Source: Gonapodya sp. JEL0774 (Eukaryota > Monoblepharomycota > Monoblepharidomycetes > Monoblepharidales > Gonapodyaceae). Taken from it: a stretch of DNA of 64,000 nt. The translations under genes and the position numbers were made by a program. Under the pieces are notes generated by a model that did no database searches, was not told the DNA's origin, and was given only the letters and a program-made list of their open reading frames with translations. This document shows positions 35,345 to 47,993 of the stretch, piece after piece; position 1 is the stretch's first letter; every line of letters begins with the position of its first letter. The DNA is taken from NCBI GenBank assembly GCA_027604505.1, contig JADIIX010000036.1, positions 1-64,000 of the forward strand. The letters are read 5' to 3'.

Positions 35345-36824
35345 TCAATCATTCAGTCTTTGTCCTGCGCCCAGGTGCTCTTCAGCTGGACCAACGCTTC
35401 GCGCAGCACCGTCACGTCTCGCCGGCGGCAGCATTGCGCTGAGCCATTCCGTAACGTTCACACCAGCAGTAGCCTCAGGTAACGGCACTGAAAATGTTGA
35501 TGCGGGTTGTTGTGTGACTACCGCTGGCGCTGAGCTGAGGTACCCACCCCTCCCGCCAGGTACGGCTGGCTGCTGCTCTCCAACAGAGCTGGTAGGTACT
35601 ACGCGTCCACCACGCCGGACCTGCCTCGATTCCCCCTCCGTCATCCACCGCCTCCACGACTGCACTTCGGCTCCGATCCAGTCAGTGACATCTTCGTTCG
35701 TATACGGGCGCTTGAGCTGGAAAACTTTCGCAGCAACCACTGCTGCCACAAACCCTTGTACCATATGTCGCCACGATTGAATGCCCGAGGTTAAGGACAT
35801 AATGATGGGGAAGTACAGAGGCTGCACGGGGAAAACACCGAAAACATTGATTGTGGTAGTAGTGGGCTCAAGAAAAGCCCACAAAAATAGAGTCGATAAT
35901 TCGAGTTGAGGAGACAACGGTCGAAAGAACGTGGGATCGTACCGAGCGGCATCAGGATCCCCACCGCCGGGAAGGAGGTTGAGGACAAGTTCAGTTGCAA
36001 GAATCGTTCCAGCAGAGACAAGCTGGAGGTGCAGATACGTGTTGGTTCTCGCCCATTCAACAAGCTCATTCATACGCCGCTCCGGTGTCATGGATTGCCA
36101 GTCCACCAAGCCATCGAAAGAGGAGCCCGTCTTCGCCTCGAGTTTAGAGCCATAGTCAAATATCATCCAGCCCCGACGCGCCACATCAAATGTAGACCAA
36201 CCAAGAACAAAAAATGAGACGGGGATACGGTAAAGTTGAAGGCGAGGGACAAGGGCATAGGATGGATGGAAGAGGGACAGTGAGGGGGACGGGAACAGAC
36301 CAATTGATTGGACAAGGTGGATGGAGACGCCAGCTGATATGTGAAATGTCGTTAGCGGGTATGATATCGCAAAATCCTGTAAGTAGACGGATGCGATAAG
36401 CTCGCTGATTCTGAGGGGAAATCACCGATTGAAATTTCATTCTCACCTCAGCGTATCGCTTCAGGGGGCCAAGTATCGCCGGAGCGCCAGCGCGAGCAAT
36501 TGCCGCGTATCCGGCAAGCTGAGTAGCAAGGCTAGCCCCGGTTCCTGATTGTCTGCGGGTTGATTGCTGAGTGAATGGCCGATTCGAAGAAGGATTTTCG
36601 TACATGGAACCTGGTTCATAACCGGGTTGACGATAGATCGTCTGAGCTGGCAAAGTTGGAGCTGATTGATGATCTGCATCATATTGTTCTTCTGCTCTCC
36701 CTCTGTTTTCATTGGTGTAAAGTGGTTGGAAGGAATACGATCCCACAGGCGATGATCCAAGCGTCCGGGCATCTCCGCCGATCTGGGCCCAGTATCCATC
36801 ATTTGACTGTCTGCCACTCGCCAT
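35345..36824 (-). CDS. Der1-like (Derlin) family membrane protein
   Basis: Derlins are rhomboid-fold ER proteins that help extract misfolded proteins in ERAD. Two exons close in frame (469 aa): 36447-36824 and 35345-36376. After a polar Ser/Gln-rich N-terminus of about 125 residues, exon 2 starts the Derlin core: PRLQLYRIPVSFFVLGWSTFD and a second helix ending at YGSKLE match the family block in which the chain enters the membrane near QIWR...LE. Further helices are LVSAGTILATELVLNLL, LSTLFLWAFLEPTTTTINVFGVF and HMVQGFVAAVVAAKVF. The C-terminal 110 residues are soluble. At 469 aa it is roughly twice the usual length because of both extensions. Start chosen at the first ATG in frame after a stop-free leader; an upstream exon is possible. 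Confidence 0.75.
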
Positions 36825-37219
36825 AGTGGTTGGGTTTCTCCCGTTTCGGTACAGAGTGCGCCGGATATGCACAACGGGTAAACACAAACAGTATCAACGT
36901 GGACAACACAAAGAAGCAAACTTTCTGTCCAAATAATGCCTGCATACCATGAGCCAAGACTGATAAGGGAGCTGTGCTGTACCGTCCGTTATAAGATATT
37001 TTAATCCACATGAATTGATATTGATTTTTCATAACACAACACCACGAATACAGCAATCTTAGTTATGCAATACGTGGAAACTTTGGGATGGATCCATCTG
37101 GACCGTGAATCCGGATGATTTACATCGAGGTTCGGCCCGCGCGTTTCCCCCACCTCGCCCTCAAAAGTGTTCCTCACGCAGATCGAATCCACTCATTATT
37201 GAACTAGTGCCCACACAGG

Positions 37220-38389
37220 ATGGTGAGCACAAAGAGAGCAGTACGGATTGCTTTCCTCAACGGTGGGCATCATGGAGGTGATTTTTTCGCTAAGCATGGT
37301 GGAAGGCGAGACTGGTGAGCGTCCGAAACACGGTTTTCTGGCATTCCGCATCATCGCCAACGTTGGGCTTCACTGTAATAGGTTCCAGAATCTATTTGAG
37401 AAGGCATCATCTAAGTACTTTGCACATCTGAATCTCGATTTGGACGTCGTCGAGTACAATCCAATGCTGCACGAGTGGCCGAACCTGGAACAGGCGGTGT
37501 CCACCGCAAGCCGTAAAGGGCAAAATTCAGTCTCACCCACATCTCTTGCTACCGGTGTAAAATGGGATGGTGTCTTGATACCGGGAAACAGTGAGATTTA
37601 TATCAGAGCACATGTATCGTGGGAGTATCGCTGAGGGTTGGAACCTTGAACACAGGGCTCGGTGCTTACGACAAAGAAGAGTGGATCGTCAATCTTCTTG
37701 CGTTTATGCAGATGGCGTGGGAGGCAACGGAGCTCCCTATTGTTGGAGTTTGTTTCGGTCACCGTGAGTGTCTTTCGAAGTGCATCGGTCCAATCCATGA
37801 ACTTCCCACACTCCGTCTGACACTACACTGGGTGCATCTTAGAGGTTATGGCAAAAGTTTTGGGTGGTGAGGTGACTCTCAACCCGCTTGGACTCGAGGA
37901 CGGGATCACCACAATAGAGCTCTCTGAAGATGGACGAACAGTATTGGGAACAGAGAAAACTTCGTATTCGATATGCGCCGCGCACCAGGTAACTCGATTT
38001 GTAATTGCAGGACTCTCTTGTGGGCAGATGGTAACCGGAATTTCTGACATTCTTTGTTTTTTTTTCAGGATGCAGTGGTGGAGATGCCAAAAACCTCTGG
38101 TGTGGTCAACCTTGGATCAACTGCCATCTGTTCGTACCAGGGATTACATGTTCCTGGCCGCCTTCTCACTGTGCAAAATCACCCTGAATTGTCCGTGGAG
38201 GCAACTATCGATGTGGTCAGTACACACGGAATGGAACCTGCGGCGTTCGAAGCATGGCGCCTGAAACAGGTGGAGTTGGAACCTAAAGGATTGGACAGTG
38301 TCTGGATGGCCGGAAAGCTTCTTGGGTTCATTCTGCGGGGCGGGAAATCCGTACCGACGGATGTGGAGTTGGAGGGTGGTACAGCTTGA
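37220..38389 (+). CDS. Class I glutamine amidotransferase-like protein
   Basis: GATase1-fold hydrolase of 292 aa; five exons close in frame: 37220-37314, 37382-37590, 37656-37763, 37843-37988, 38069-38389. The nucleophile motif IVGVCFGHQ spans the exon 3/4 junction, and the His-Glu pair is in VQNHPELS near the end; GAYDKEEWI precedes the nucleophile as in GMP-synthase-like amidotransferases of unknown acceptor found in fungi (COG0518-type). No synthase domain is attached and no partner gene is adjacent, so the ammonia acceptor is unknown; it may act as a gamma-glutamyl hydrolase. It is divergent from the Derlin gene over 395 bp. Confidence 0.88.
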
Positions 38390-38665
38390 GCAGTTCGCGA
38401 ACTGCACTAGAAACATTTCTTAAACATCTTTTGTTGTGGTTGTGTATTCACTTTTGGATAATAGATGGTTGTTTGATCACGCCTTTCACCTCCTGCTCCA
38501 GACTTGAATCAGGATACGCAGAACATCGAAATATGGGTGAATATGAAATTTATGTATTTGCAAAAGCAAGAAAAGAAGAAAAGAAAAGGAGAAGTATAGT
38601 CCAGAATGTATAATGTGGTATCAAACCATCCAATTGTGCTCAAAATATCTGTTGAACGACGTGGA

Positions 38666-41425
38666 TCACACGCCATTCTTGCTCCATGCAACCACCTCTC
38701 CCGCCCGACTCGCGAATCCTCGGTGGGACCATTCCGAGCCACCGACTCCTCCAAACGAGCCAAATTTACTTCCAAACTTCCGCTCTGATGTCATGGCCAC
38801 TGTAACAGGTGCCAGTGCTGCTCTCCGCCCTGCCAACCACTCCACTCCCATCGAACCAAGGTTCCACGATGCAGCACCTCTACTCCGACCCGCACCCCCG
38901 GCTCTCCCGTTGCTCGCTTCCGCAGCGGTTTGCGCCTGGAAGCCCCCCACGCCAAACGACCTCGCCCAATTGCCGAACTTGGAGGAACCCGCCCACCCCA
39001 TTGCTGCCGAGTATGTTTCGCTCGCCACCAGTGGGCGAGATCGGTGCGGGAGCCAGAAGGAGGTGCGAGCCGTTTGGTAAGGGGATTCGAACTGGGACAG
39101 GTTCGGGAGAGGATATCGAGTTGCCAGTGTCCACACTGCGGCGAACGTTACGAACGGAATCTTGGACAGCACAATGCGCGCGGGTCCCGGGGTGAGAAAC
39201 AGGGACAGAACTCCATGAAGAGCTCGAGCTGCCACCGTTGGCGATGCTCGGAAGGGACGAATGGCCGCCCGCGAAGACAAAGTCACCCAGTTCCGCGAAG
39301 GGGAGAGGGCGTAAGCTCTTGGCATTGTCCTTATCGACCCGGGCGCTGTCCATGCCGCCGATCCCGCTCCACGAACTGCCGCCGCCGAACGAGCCGAGGC
39401 CGTCGAAGCGCCCCACGATGCCAAGATGGCCAGGAGCGCTGAGACCAGGAGAGCGGAAGGAGGAGAGGCGGGAGGATCGAGGACCAGATCGAGGGATGGA
39501 GAGCGGAGAGCTGGTGAGGATGCCGAGGCCGGGACCCAAGGCTGGGCGGAGGAGGTGTTGGAGGCGGAGCTCGCCGGCGTCCGCTGCGGGGACGGGCCGC
39601 CGGAAACATTGGACGTGGACACGATGTTGCCGAGATCCAAGGTCGACCCCTTCGACTTGGACACCATCGACCAGACAGAGCTCGCAGCGACCCAGACGCC
39701 GACAACAGCGCCGAGGACAGTGAAGCGAGAGTCGAGCCACGCCGCAGCGCCGGCCGCGGCGGCCTGGCGAGAACGCTGGGCGGGAAGCATGGCCAGTGCG
39801 ACGGGCAGGGATCCTGCCGGGAAGGGAGTCATACGTGGCTGCTGGTCCAATATGATGTCAAGCCCGTCAAAATCTGGAGACAATGAAGGGACGGGGCTGG
39901 GACTCGGGGATGGGAATCTTTGGGCGTATGTTTCCGGAGTGGCGATCGGGGAAGCCTCTGCAGGGCTGCCGAGGCCGGCGAGCGGGGTTGATGTGGAAGA
40001 ATTCGATAACGGAAGGAACGCATCGCGGGGGAGGAGGAAGGGATCGGTGGCAGGTGGAGTTGACGGGGCCGATGACAGGGGGGGCGAGTCGGGAAGGGTA
40101 CGAGGTGGATTCGGTGCGGGTTGAAGGGCGTGTGGCACGATCGCTTGGGCTGCAACACTTGCAGCCCAAGAAATGGCACCAGAGAGACGGGTAGCCAGGT
40201 CGCGATTCATGGTTTCAAGGTCCGAGACACGGCGAGCGAGATTGGCGTTCTCAGACGCGAGACGGGTGTTGGTAGCCTCCAAGTCACGGAAGTAGTATTT
40301 CTTGCGATCTCGTGACTCCTATTGTGTGTATGGGACAGTCCCAGATTGTGAAAAACGGTGAGCGCCATGAGATTAAAGAGGGCCCACAGAAACTTCAAAC
40401 ACTGACCTGAGCAGCCATGCGATTTCTCTGCATTCTCTCTTTAATTTTCTCCGCCTTCTGTTCCTCAGTCAAAGCTATCTTGCGCCTATTGTGCGATGAG
40501 GTGGTTGCAGACCGGCGCTGTGCAGTTGTGGTCGTTGTCCGGGACACACCGGCGACAGGCGGTGACCTAGTTCCTGATCCCGAGGAGGCGCTCGATACCG
40601 ACATGCTGCGTCCATTGGCCCGCCTTTGGACGCTGGCAGGATCAGTTAGGCTCTCGCTTCCAAACGAGTGCATAGATGCAACGGACGCTTCCGACAGCGA
40701 CGGAGTGCGTCCAGCTGGCTGGGGAAACCCCGCCACCGAGGGCGGAGAGCCAACCGGAGAAAGCCTTGGGGAGGTCAATGCTGCAGCAGATGATGCGAGA
40801 GCCGAGGCGAGCGTGGAGTCGACAGTTGGTTGCGGGACGGCGATGGGCGACGATGATTCCACCGCAAGGTGCTGCGATTGGTCCGGGGTGGCGAGGATTT
40901 GCACGAGGAGGGCGAGTGCGGGGAGAGAGGGGTAAATGGAGGATGAAAAGGCTGTGGTGGAGGAGAAAGATGGACAGATGAGTGATCCCTTTCAGCCGAA
41001 ACAGAATCGGGAGAATACACATCTCGGTAGAAGAGTGACCGCGGTTTCTATTTTACCGAAAGCAGAGAATCTTATGAACGAAACTTTTTTTATGATTCTT
41101 TCGTTCTCTCTGATCCTTTGCGTTCTCATCTCCGTCCGCTGAGCCCTTATCCTCGATGCACGGACATACCTTCAGAATCTGAATCGACCTTGACTGTCAC
41201 AGTAGAGTCCTCCATATCCATAAATTGCTCATCTTGCGAACAAAAGTCTGTGGAGTATGGCTGGTTGTCCTCGATAGAAGAGCGTCTCCAATCGGAAATG
41301 GGGGAGTGGGATGGCGATGACGGCGGAGGAGAGAGTGGTAGCACAGTGGAGGAATCACCCAAATCGTCACCATCGAGATTGAAGAAGAGCGACTCCAACT
41401 CTGCTTCTGTTCTGAGAGCGTCCAT
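38666..41425 (-). CDS. bZIP transcription factor with hydrophobic C-terminal segments
   Basis: Three exons close in frame (817 aa): 41170-41425, 40407-40951, 38666-40318. The N-terminus is acidic with Ser/Pro (likely activation region). The basic region runs across the exon 2/3 junction, EKIKERMQRNRMAAQ / ESRDRKKYYFRDLE (about 253-281), the NxxAAxxSR signature of the XBP1/Hac1/ATF6/CREB3 group, followed by a zipper (about 284-305) with Leu/Val spacing. Downstream, residues about 466-486 (FTVLGAVVGVWVAASSVWSMV) look like a transmembrane helix, with weaker candidates near 555-571 and 650. A bZIP followed by a membrane helix suggests an ER-tethered, ATF6-like factor, but fungi normally use Hac1. 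No S1P/S2P site was identified. Confidence 0.82.
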
Positions 41426-44400
41426 GGTTGCTGAGTTCCGTGCTTTTCTTTTTCCGATGCGAAGCAGTGGCCCACGCTAACTTATCACCGCGAGTGCAAC
41501 CGGGTTCAAGTGACTTCTTGTCGCATGCAACGGCTTTGAACGCCGAATCGGGTATGCGGAAATAACAAGATTTGCTTTGGGAAAATGGAACGGCGTTTAG
41601 GAAGGTTTAGGGCAGAGGGCGCCGGTGACGTTGGGGGCACAGAAGCTCGCATACGTGTCACCAATCAGATTCACCCGGCGCATCGGCGCATCAAAATCGC
41701 GCTGACCACGAATTTTATTCGGCTTGAACACCGGTAATGATTGAAAAAAGCTCTAGGAAGATGCACGATTTTCTGTTTATTGGCATAGATTCATATGAGC
41801 AGAGAGAGCATAGATGAAGTTGGATCCACTGTCTTCATCACTCCCACGCGCCGATAGACGGAGGGTTCATTTGAACAGCGATATCTACATTGGAACTCGG
41901 ATTCACCGAATTTGTAACAGTTGAACGTCTTCAAGTATAGTTCTGGCGCTCTGTCGGTTGTGATCCACAGTCCCGTTGATGCTTGTGGCGGAGCCACGCC
42001 ACACAAAACCGACCCACTTTTGTTGCGAACGCGTGTTCGCTCTCCCGCTTCAATCGGACTCCAGCAAGCGCAGTCAGCGCTCACACGGCTTACTGTACTA
42101 TCAAAGGCGAAATTCTATCCTTGCATCTTTCTAAAGTCGTAAGCTTCAACACATCCTCTGTCGCACCAATCTTGTTTGTTGGGTATTCAACGTCTTCGAT
42201 CTCTCAGGGTGGGCCGAATGAAATCTTGACGATGACGCTGCGTTTCATGTTGTCAGTTGGCCACTGTTTAGGGCAAAGCGGTTGTTGTTCTGACGGAGAG
42301 ATCACACTGAATGCCCGTCGACTGGCTGAACATATACACCTCCGTTTTTCCCCTAAGGATGAGTCGGAGAAGCATTCTACCGGGCTCATTATGCAACTTG
42401 CAGCTGGATCCAAAGCTACCAACAATTATGTGGGCCATAATGAGCCGGGAGCATGATGGTAGCACACTCCTCTCTTCAAGCCCTCGAATCATTCTCTGTG
42501 TTGGTCCATCCCTGCCTTCATCCTCCGTTAGAGGCACTCTGCCTATTCGTTTCCTCCCGCCATCTTCTTCCGACTGTTCTATTTGGTATACACCTCCCTT
42601 CCAGCCCCATTGTGTTGCTTGAACCCGCAAGGATGGGAGTCAAGATTTCTTCACTCCGACCGAACTCCCCACTCCCCGGGAACGCACCGGTGGGACGCTG
42701 GACTTGGCACACAAAGCGTCTGGCAGGCCCACCGGAGGGTGGTAGTAGAAACACACTACGACAATTCGCCAACGGCTTCACTCCACAAGGTTCCGGCAAG
42801 ATCGCGAAATGGAAAGGGGAAATATCGCGGTCATTATCTTGCTATGGGCGTGACTTTGAGTGGATGCGGGTCACCTTGGAGGTGGAAGACATGAGTTCAT
42901 GATGAAGGATCAGCAATCAACGGATGGAGCCCTTGGTGCTGCCGTGAATGGCTCTGTTCGTTGGATAGTTGCTTACGCTATTTTCTTTTCTATTCGCTCG
43001 ACAATCCTGTGTCTATCAGCTGGGCTTTTCCGTTGTTCTCCTCCGCAGAATATTGTGAATGCCGTCTGCCCGGGGCACTCGAGAAATCTCTTCCAATATC
43101 ATGTGATTTCCCTTTCTGCCTCCACCCTTCATGCATCATTACTGAATTTCGGGGCTCACATTGATGGCTGGTTCTGGGTGAGGGCGAAGCCGCTTGGAAG
43201 ATACCTCGAAGCTAGGCGTCTCGAACATCTATGTGAGGTGCTTGTGCCTCTACCATATCATGCGCATTACACCGAATAATTTTTAGAGAGGATGTCTTTC
43301 TTACTACTCTTTCGTATCCCACTTCCGGGGGATTCCCTGCAGGGCGGCGGGCAAAACAGGTGATTTTGTGGGAAGGGGGAGGGGAGGGAGACGGTTTTAT
43401 AGTGCTTCGCAAGCAAGCATTCTGCGGGGAGTACCAAAGAGGGTGTTTATGCGCAGGATAAGTTGCGCTGGGCGGCTGTGTTTGTCCAGCATTGAGTGGG
43501 GGGCCACAATTGCTGTTGGGTTTGGGCTCACTTATGGCGTTCAACTGACAGTAAAAAATTGTGTTTACGTTTACCAAGAACAAAGCGAAAGCTTCTCTGC
43601 CGTGCACTCTCGTGTTCACACAAGCCTGACTTTGGAGCCATCAAGAAGATGAAGAAAGCGAACCTTCTACACTTCGGGAAAAAATTTGCCTGAAATGCAC
43701 AAAAAAATACGCAATCTCGCGTGATCTCTGTCCGAGTTTGTCTGTGCACCGCCCGGCCTCATGTTGCAGCGGGCTGGTGCAATTATTTCTTGCTAACACC
43801 ACCTTACCATTTCTCTCACCACGCCAACTTGAACGTGAGCCTCCCTTCTCTGTGCTTCCCCTGCAATCCTGTTGTAGGAAGGTGAGCTGGCAGATGCGAT
43901 GGGAGAATTTGGGGAATAGCGGAATGTCGAACCCGTGTCAAGCGCTGTGGAACGAACGGAAGGGGTGCTTGGACACGTGCCTAAGCGAGCGGTTCAATAA
44001 TTTGACAGCATGGCGACTGTTGGAATACTGCAGTTTGACCTCTGGAACGGAATATCCATTCGAGAGCCTGTCCATCTCATATCCTCTGTGTTCCGAACAG
44101 GATCCGTCCCCCCACCCAGCATCAATCCCCCTCTCGCTACCGACTGCCCTTGTGGGCTGCTGTATGGATTTCGTGCTTCGCAATATTTTGAACGTCGTAA
44201 TGTCTCCGGTTGCATACATGGCTGTCGCCGCAGAAGCGTCCTCGACAACTCGAGGTGGGTAGCTAGTAGAGCAAATCCAGGTGTTGATTCGAAAAGTGCA
44301 AGAGAGATTATGGGTGAAGTGAGGTCTCTCTGCGTAGGATTGGCACAATCGCGGGTGTATCGTGCTGTGTGGTTGTTGTCCGCAGTTTGATTCATGCGTC

Positions 44401-44518
44401 TTTCAATGCGAACACCGCTGTACACATGACGGGGAGAAATCATTCGTGAACCATCGCATGCACGCTGAATATTTGGGTTCGGGAGCACGCTGTGGGATTT
44501 GCGAACTCTGAACCACAC
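41426..44518. other. About 3 kb without a recognisable gene
   Basis: Open frames exist (42453-42902 and 43738-44262 on the plus strand; 42268-42630 on the minus), but competing frames on the other strand are equally open and none shows a domain. The 43738-44262 frame has a CX9C-like cysteine spacing, but only one copy. The first few hundred bases are the bZIP upstream region. Confidence 0.45.
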
Positions 44519-45019
44519 ATGTGCTTCCACCAACTTCCCCGCACCCATAACTCCCGCGTTACATGCGCGGATAATTTCTTGCGGCGTCAGACTCTTTCGT
44601 TTTCATTTTCTTACTCGCTCCCCGATTCGCACCCCCCGACAGAACCTTCCACTGCTTTTACAACTCCCCCTTCTGCCTCCCAACTTAGCGATGTGTTCAT
44701 ACAGCCAACCTCTAAACCTCTCCCACTACCGATGAATCTTTCCACCTCGCGTCCCTCTTCCCCAACCTGCTCCTCGGCAACAAATTCTGTATCGTCCAGC
44801 CCCACATCACCGTCTTCGGTGTCCACTCTCCCCATACGGATCCACCCTGCTCTTTCACGCGTCAGGTCATCGGAGTCCACGACTGGCCGGAATCGCAAAC
44901 CATCCACCCACGTTAGTGTGGTAGATACGGAGGATGAGGAAGATATGATTCGTGCTCAAAAGTGGGCAGAGCTACTTGGCGGGTGGGGCGTTATCACGGC
45001 AAGGAGGGTGACAGTTTAG
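44519..45019 (+). CDS. Hypothetical Ser/Thr/Pro-rich small protein
   Basis: An ATG at 44519 opens 166 codons ending in TAG. The middle is low-complexity Ser/Pro/Thr; the C-terminus changes to an acidic run VVDTEDEEDM followed by a short ordered segment RAQKWAELLGGWGVI. That switch argues for a real protein over random sequence. An intron cannot be excluded; a later in-frame ATG (about residue 70) is an alternative start. No family. Confidence 0.4.
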   Translation: MCFHQLPRTHNSRVTCADNFLRRQTLSFSFSYSLPDSHPPTEPSTAFTTPPSASQLSDVFIQPTSKPLPLPMNLSTSRPSSPTCSSATNSVSSSPTSPSSVSTLPIRIHPALSRVRSSESTTGRNRKPSTHVSVVDTEDEEDMIRAQKWAELLGGWGVITARRVTV

Positions 45020-45891
45020 AGTCCCTCGGTGGTGTGGCTTATCAGGATTTGATGTAGTGCTTGGATGCAGGACCGTGGGCAAGGCTAGTGACAGAAAAAA
45101 TGCAGGGACTTGTAGACTGGTTTTTATGTGGACTGCGTAATGGTCTATGGCCAATGAGTTGAGTGCGTATTCCTTGTCAATTTGCTTCTCTTAATTTTGC
45201 AAGATACTTGTGTGGGTGCTTGTGTGGGTGACTCGGTAAATGCACTAGCAAAAGTAGAATCTGTAATATTTGAATGAGAGTGAGCAGACCACTCGTGCAT
45301 TTCCGAGTGAGCAGACCACTCATGTGTACTTCTGATGGCAGAGCAACCATACCGTTCTGTTGGAAACGTATGGGTTAGGATAGAAAGAAAACTGTATGTA
45401 TAGGTAATCGAATGTAACAGGAATTCCCTTCACGTGGACGAAGCTGCAGTGAGTCGATACATAATTATGTTCCGGGTGGCTGCCTTCAGGCGGCCGGTGT
45501 TCGGAGTGTCACGGAACTTGGGTGCACAAGTACTTTCACATACGCGAATCGAGTCTTCAGGATAAATCCTGGGTGCGCGCTTTTCTCGTAAGGTACGAAT
45601 TTTGGAAAAATGGAGACAAGAGGAAGTGAGAACGGGGCGGGACCGGAGACCGGGTGGAGAGTATGGGAACCGGGAACTCGGTTGGGACGAGAAGGGAATG
45701 CAACGTTCTCGCCGAAGCGGAATCAAGCATCAGCAGTAAAGTCTCGGAAGCTCGGGGGTGTGATGCTCTTGTCGTTGACCTTACCCATGTCCCCATGGCG
45801 CAGGCGTTCCACGTTCCCCAGTTCTATCTGCTCCCGCTTCCTCCCTCCTGACCACGCACTAAGCGACCCTCGTTTGCTGCTCCGACCGTTG
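45020..45891. other. Spacer upstream of PEX13 with a small minus-strand frame
   Basis: A minus-strand frame (45430-45726) ends in a charged stretch including RVCESTCAPKF and TGRLKAATRNII that looks protein-like, but no start, splice partner or family was found. The plus strand is open into PEX13 from 45610 and could be leader sequence. Confidence 0.35.
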
Positions 45892-47837
45892 ATGCCATCT
45901 CCCCCAAAGCCCTGGGAACGAAATAACCCGAACCCTGCCAACGTATCGGGACCCTCCACCACGGAAATCGCAGCTGCCACTGCTGCCGCATCCCCGCCTC
46001 CTCCTACCCCAGAACAGACAGCGTTAGCCTCGGCTGGTTCCGCACCGGCTATTCCGACTCGACCTTCAGCTGGATTCGGTCAGGGAGTGACAGCGGGTGC
46101 TTCGTCAATCGCACAGCAGCAAGCAGCGTCTACGGGAATGACTTCCACCTTTGGTGCCTCGGCGTTGACGTCGCCATACAGTGAGTACTGAAGCATTTGA
46201 GCGTCTTCGGCCGATCTGGGTAGGAGTGATTTGAGTGAAGACGAGGTCAGAGACCGGATTTAGAATTTGAAGTAGTGTCTGAACGACTGAAGTGGGCTGC
46301 GTCGGTCAGAATGCTTGTTTTCTACAACAGTGAGCCGATTCGTTGAGCACCTCGATGTAAGCTAGAGGTAGCAAGCTCGGCCATATGTCACTTGCACAAT
46401 GAATGTGACGTTTGTGTAAGATTGCCACGACGAGGGGCGAAGACAAACGGGGAACATGCTCCGTAGAGCGTATTTTGTAATTGGCTTTTAATGGTTGCTC
46501 TAGCTGCTCTGGTTTTATAAGCAATGCTGACACGGTTCCTTCCATTACTCTTCTGTACCACTACCGCTCCACCTTCCACCTCTTGAAAACTCTCACTTCA
46601 TCCTCTGGACCAAGCATCAGGATTCTCTTCCTACAATTCCTATAATTCCTCCCCCTATTCTTCCTACTCCTCCTATTCGTCCCCGTACTCTTCCTATTCG
46701 TCCCCATACAACCGCTATGGCGGGTACGGATCTTCATACGGCGGCGGATATGGAGGATACGGTTCTTCATACGGCGGATATGGTGGGGGAATGGGCGGCA
46801 TGTACGGAAACCGATTCGGAGCCAACGGAATGGATCCCAACAATCCCAACGGGGGCATGAATCCTTTGATGCAGTCCACCCAAGCTGCATTCGGAGTGCT
46901 TGAAAATGTAGTGCAAGCTTTCCAGGGGTTGGCGGACATGATGGGCTCCACGTTCCACGCAACGACGAGCAGTTGGATGGCACTGATGGCAGTCAGCGAG
47001 CAGTTTGGCAATCTGAGGCAGTATCTTGGAAATGCGCTCAGCCTGATGTGGCTCTGGCGGGCTCTCCGGAACCTGTTGTACCGAGTGACGGGCCGACCCT
47101 TACCAGTGGACAGTGGAGAGCTCAATGCGGGAGAATTCGAACGATTTGATGGGGCGGTCGGCGCTGCAGGGTCGGAAGACCCGGGTACCAGTGCAGGGCG
47201 AAAGGTCTTTTTGGTTTTCTTGTTCTTTGTCGTGGCGGTACCATGGTTGATGAACAAGATGGTTGGAGCGCTCGCAAGGGGTGCCAGGGAAAGAGAGGAA
47301 AAGGCTATGGAAGGTGCGTTCCAGGAAGTATATTGTCCCCCTGGCGGAAGTCGGCTGAATCGGTGATTTTCGTACTGTCCTGTCCACCGGCTGCGTTGTC
47401 CACCAAACTTATGAATGCCCCATTGCAACAAACAATCACAATCAGCCGCTGCATCCAACTCCGCACTTCCGAATTCTCCACCTCCCCCTATTCCCAACAC
47501 CAGCTCTAGCATCTCCCGCGCCAAGCCTCAGGTCACGTTCGCTCGCGCGCTGTACCCATTCCAATCCACCGCACCTGCAGAGCTCGCTCTGCAGCCGGGA
47601 GAGATTGTGGCCGTGATGGCACGAGGTAGTGGGGAGCAGGAGGGTTGGTGGAGGGGAAGAATGCGGGACGGGAGACAGGGATGGTTCCCAGCGAATTACG
47701 TCGAGGAGTTGCCGGAGAGAATCACGATCGGTGTAGGATCAGGAGGAGCGGCAGGGGCGGCGGGGGGAGATGGCGGAAAAGGTGGAATGGGTGGCTCCCA
47801 AGGAGGACTCTCGGAAGGTGGAAAGGTTCTGAATTAG
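45892..47837 (+). CDS. PEX13: Peroxisomal membrane docking protein Pex13
   Basis: A component of the peroxisomal import docking complex that binds Pex14 and the cargo receptor Pex5. Three exons close in frame (457 aa): 45892-46180, 46621-47313, 47446-47837. The N-terminus has the family hallmark PKPWER, then a Ser/Tyr/Gly-rich region (about 97-160, SSYSSYSSPY and GGYGSSYGG) of the type that forms the permeable YG meshwork, the helical Pex13 core (STFHATTSSWMALMAVSEQF), a transmembrane helix (about 292-312, VFLVFLFFVVAVPWLM) and a C-terminal SH3 (about 355-417, ARALYPF...GWFPANYVEEL). A glycine-rich tail follows. Intron 1 is 440 nt. The frame is also open upstream to 45610; I chose the ATG that places PKPWE at the start as in other Pex13 proteins. 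Confidence 0.95.
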
Positions 47838-47993
47838 TGGGTGGCTAATGTGTACCGTAACCTATAGCATCTCTGGGATGTCCGGGATGGACTTGTCGTT
47901 GCATTTAGTGTTCAAAGTCCTTGGTCTTTTGCAAATTATATGTTCTTTCTATACATCTACCGATCTATATCGTAAATGCCTTTACCAGGCAAT

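Noticed and set aside
38880-40124. Several long frames on both strands inside the bZIP exon
   Set aside because: They are shadows of the GC-rich, Ser/Pro/Ala-rich bZIP coding sequence, which has a continuous 551-codon frame and a conserved basic region.
46181-46620. Search for a missed exon in the 440-nt first intron of PEX13
   Set aside because: The flanking exons join in phase and the intervening frames are broken; no Pex13-like peptide occurs there.
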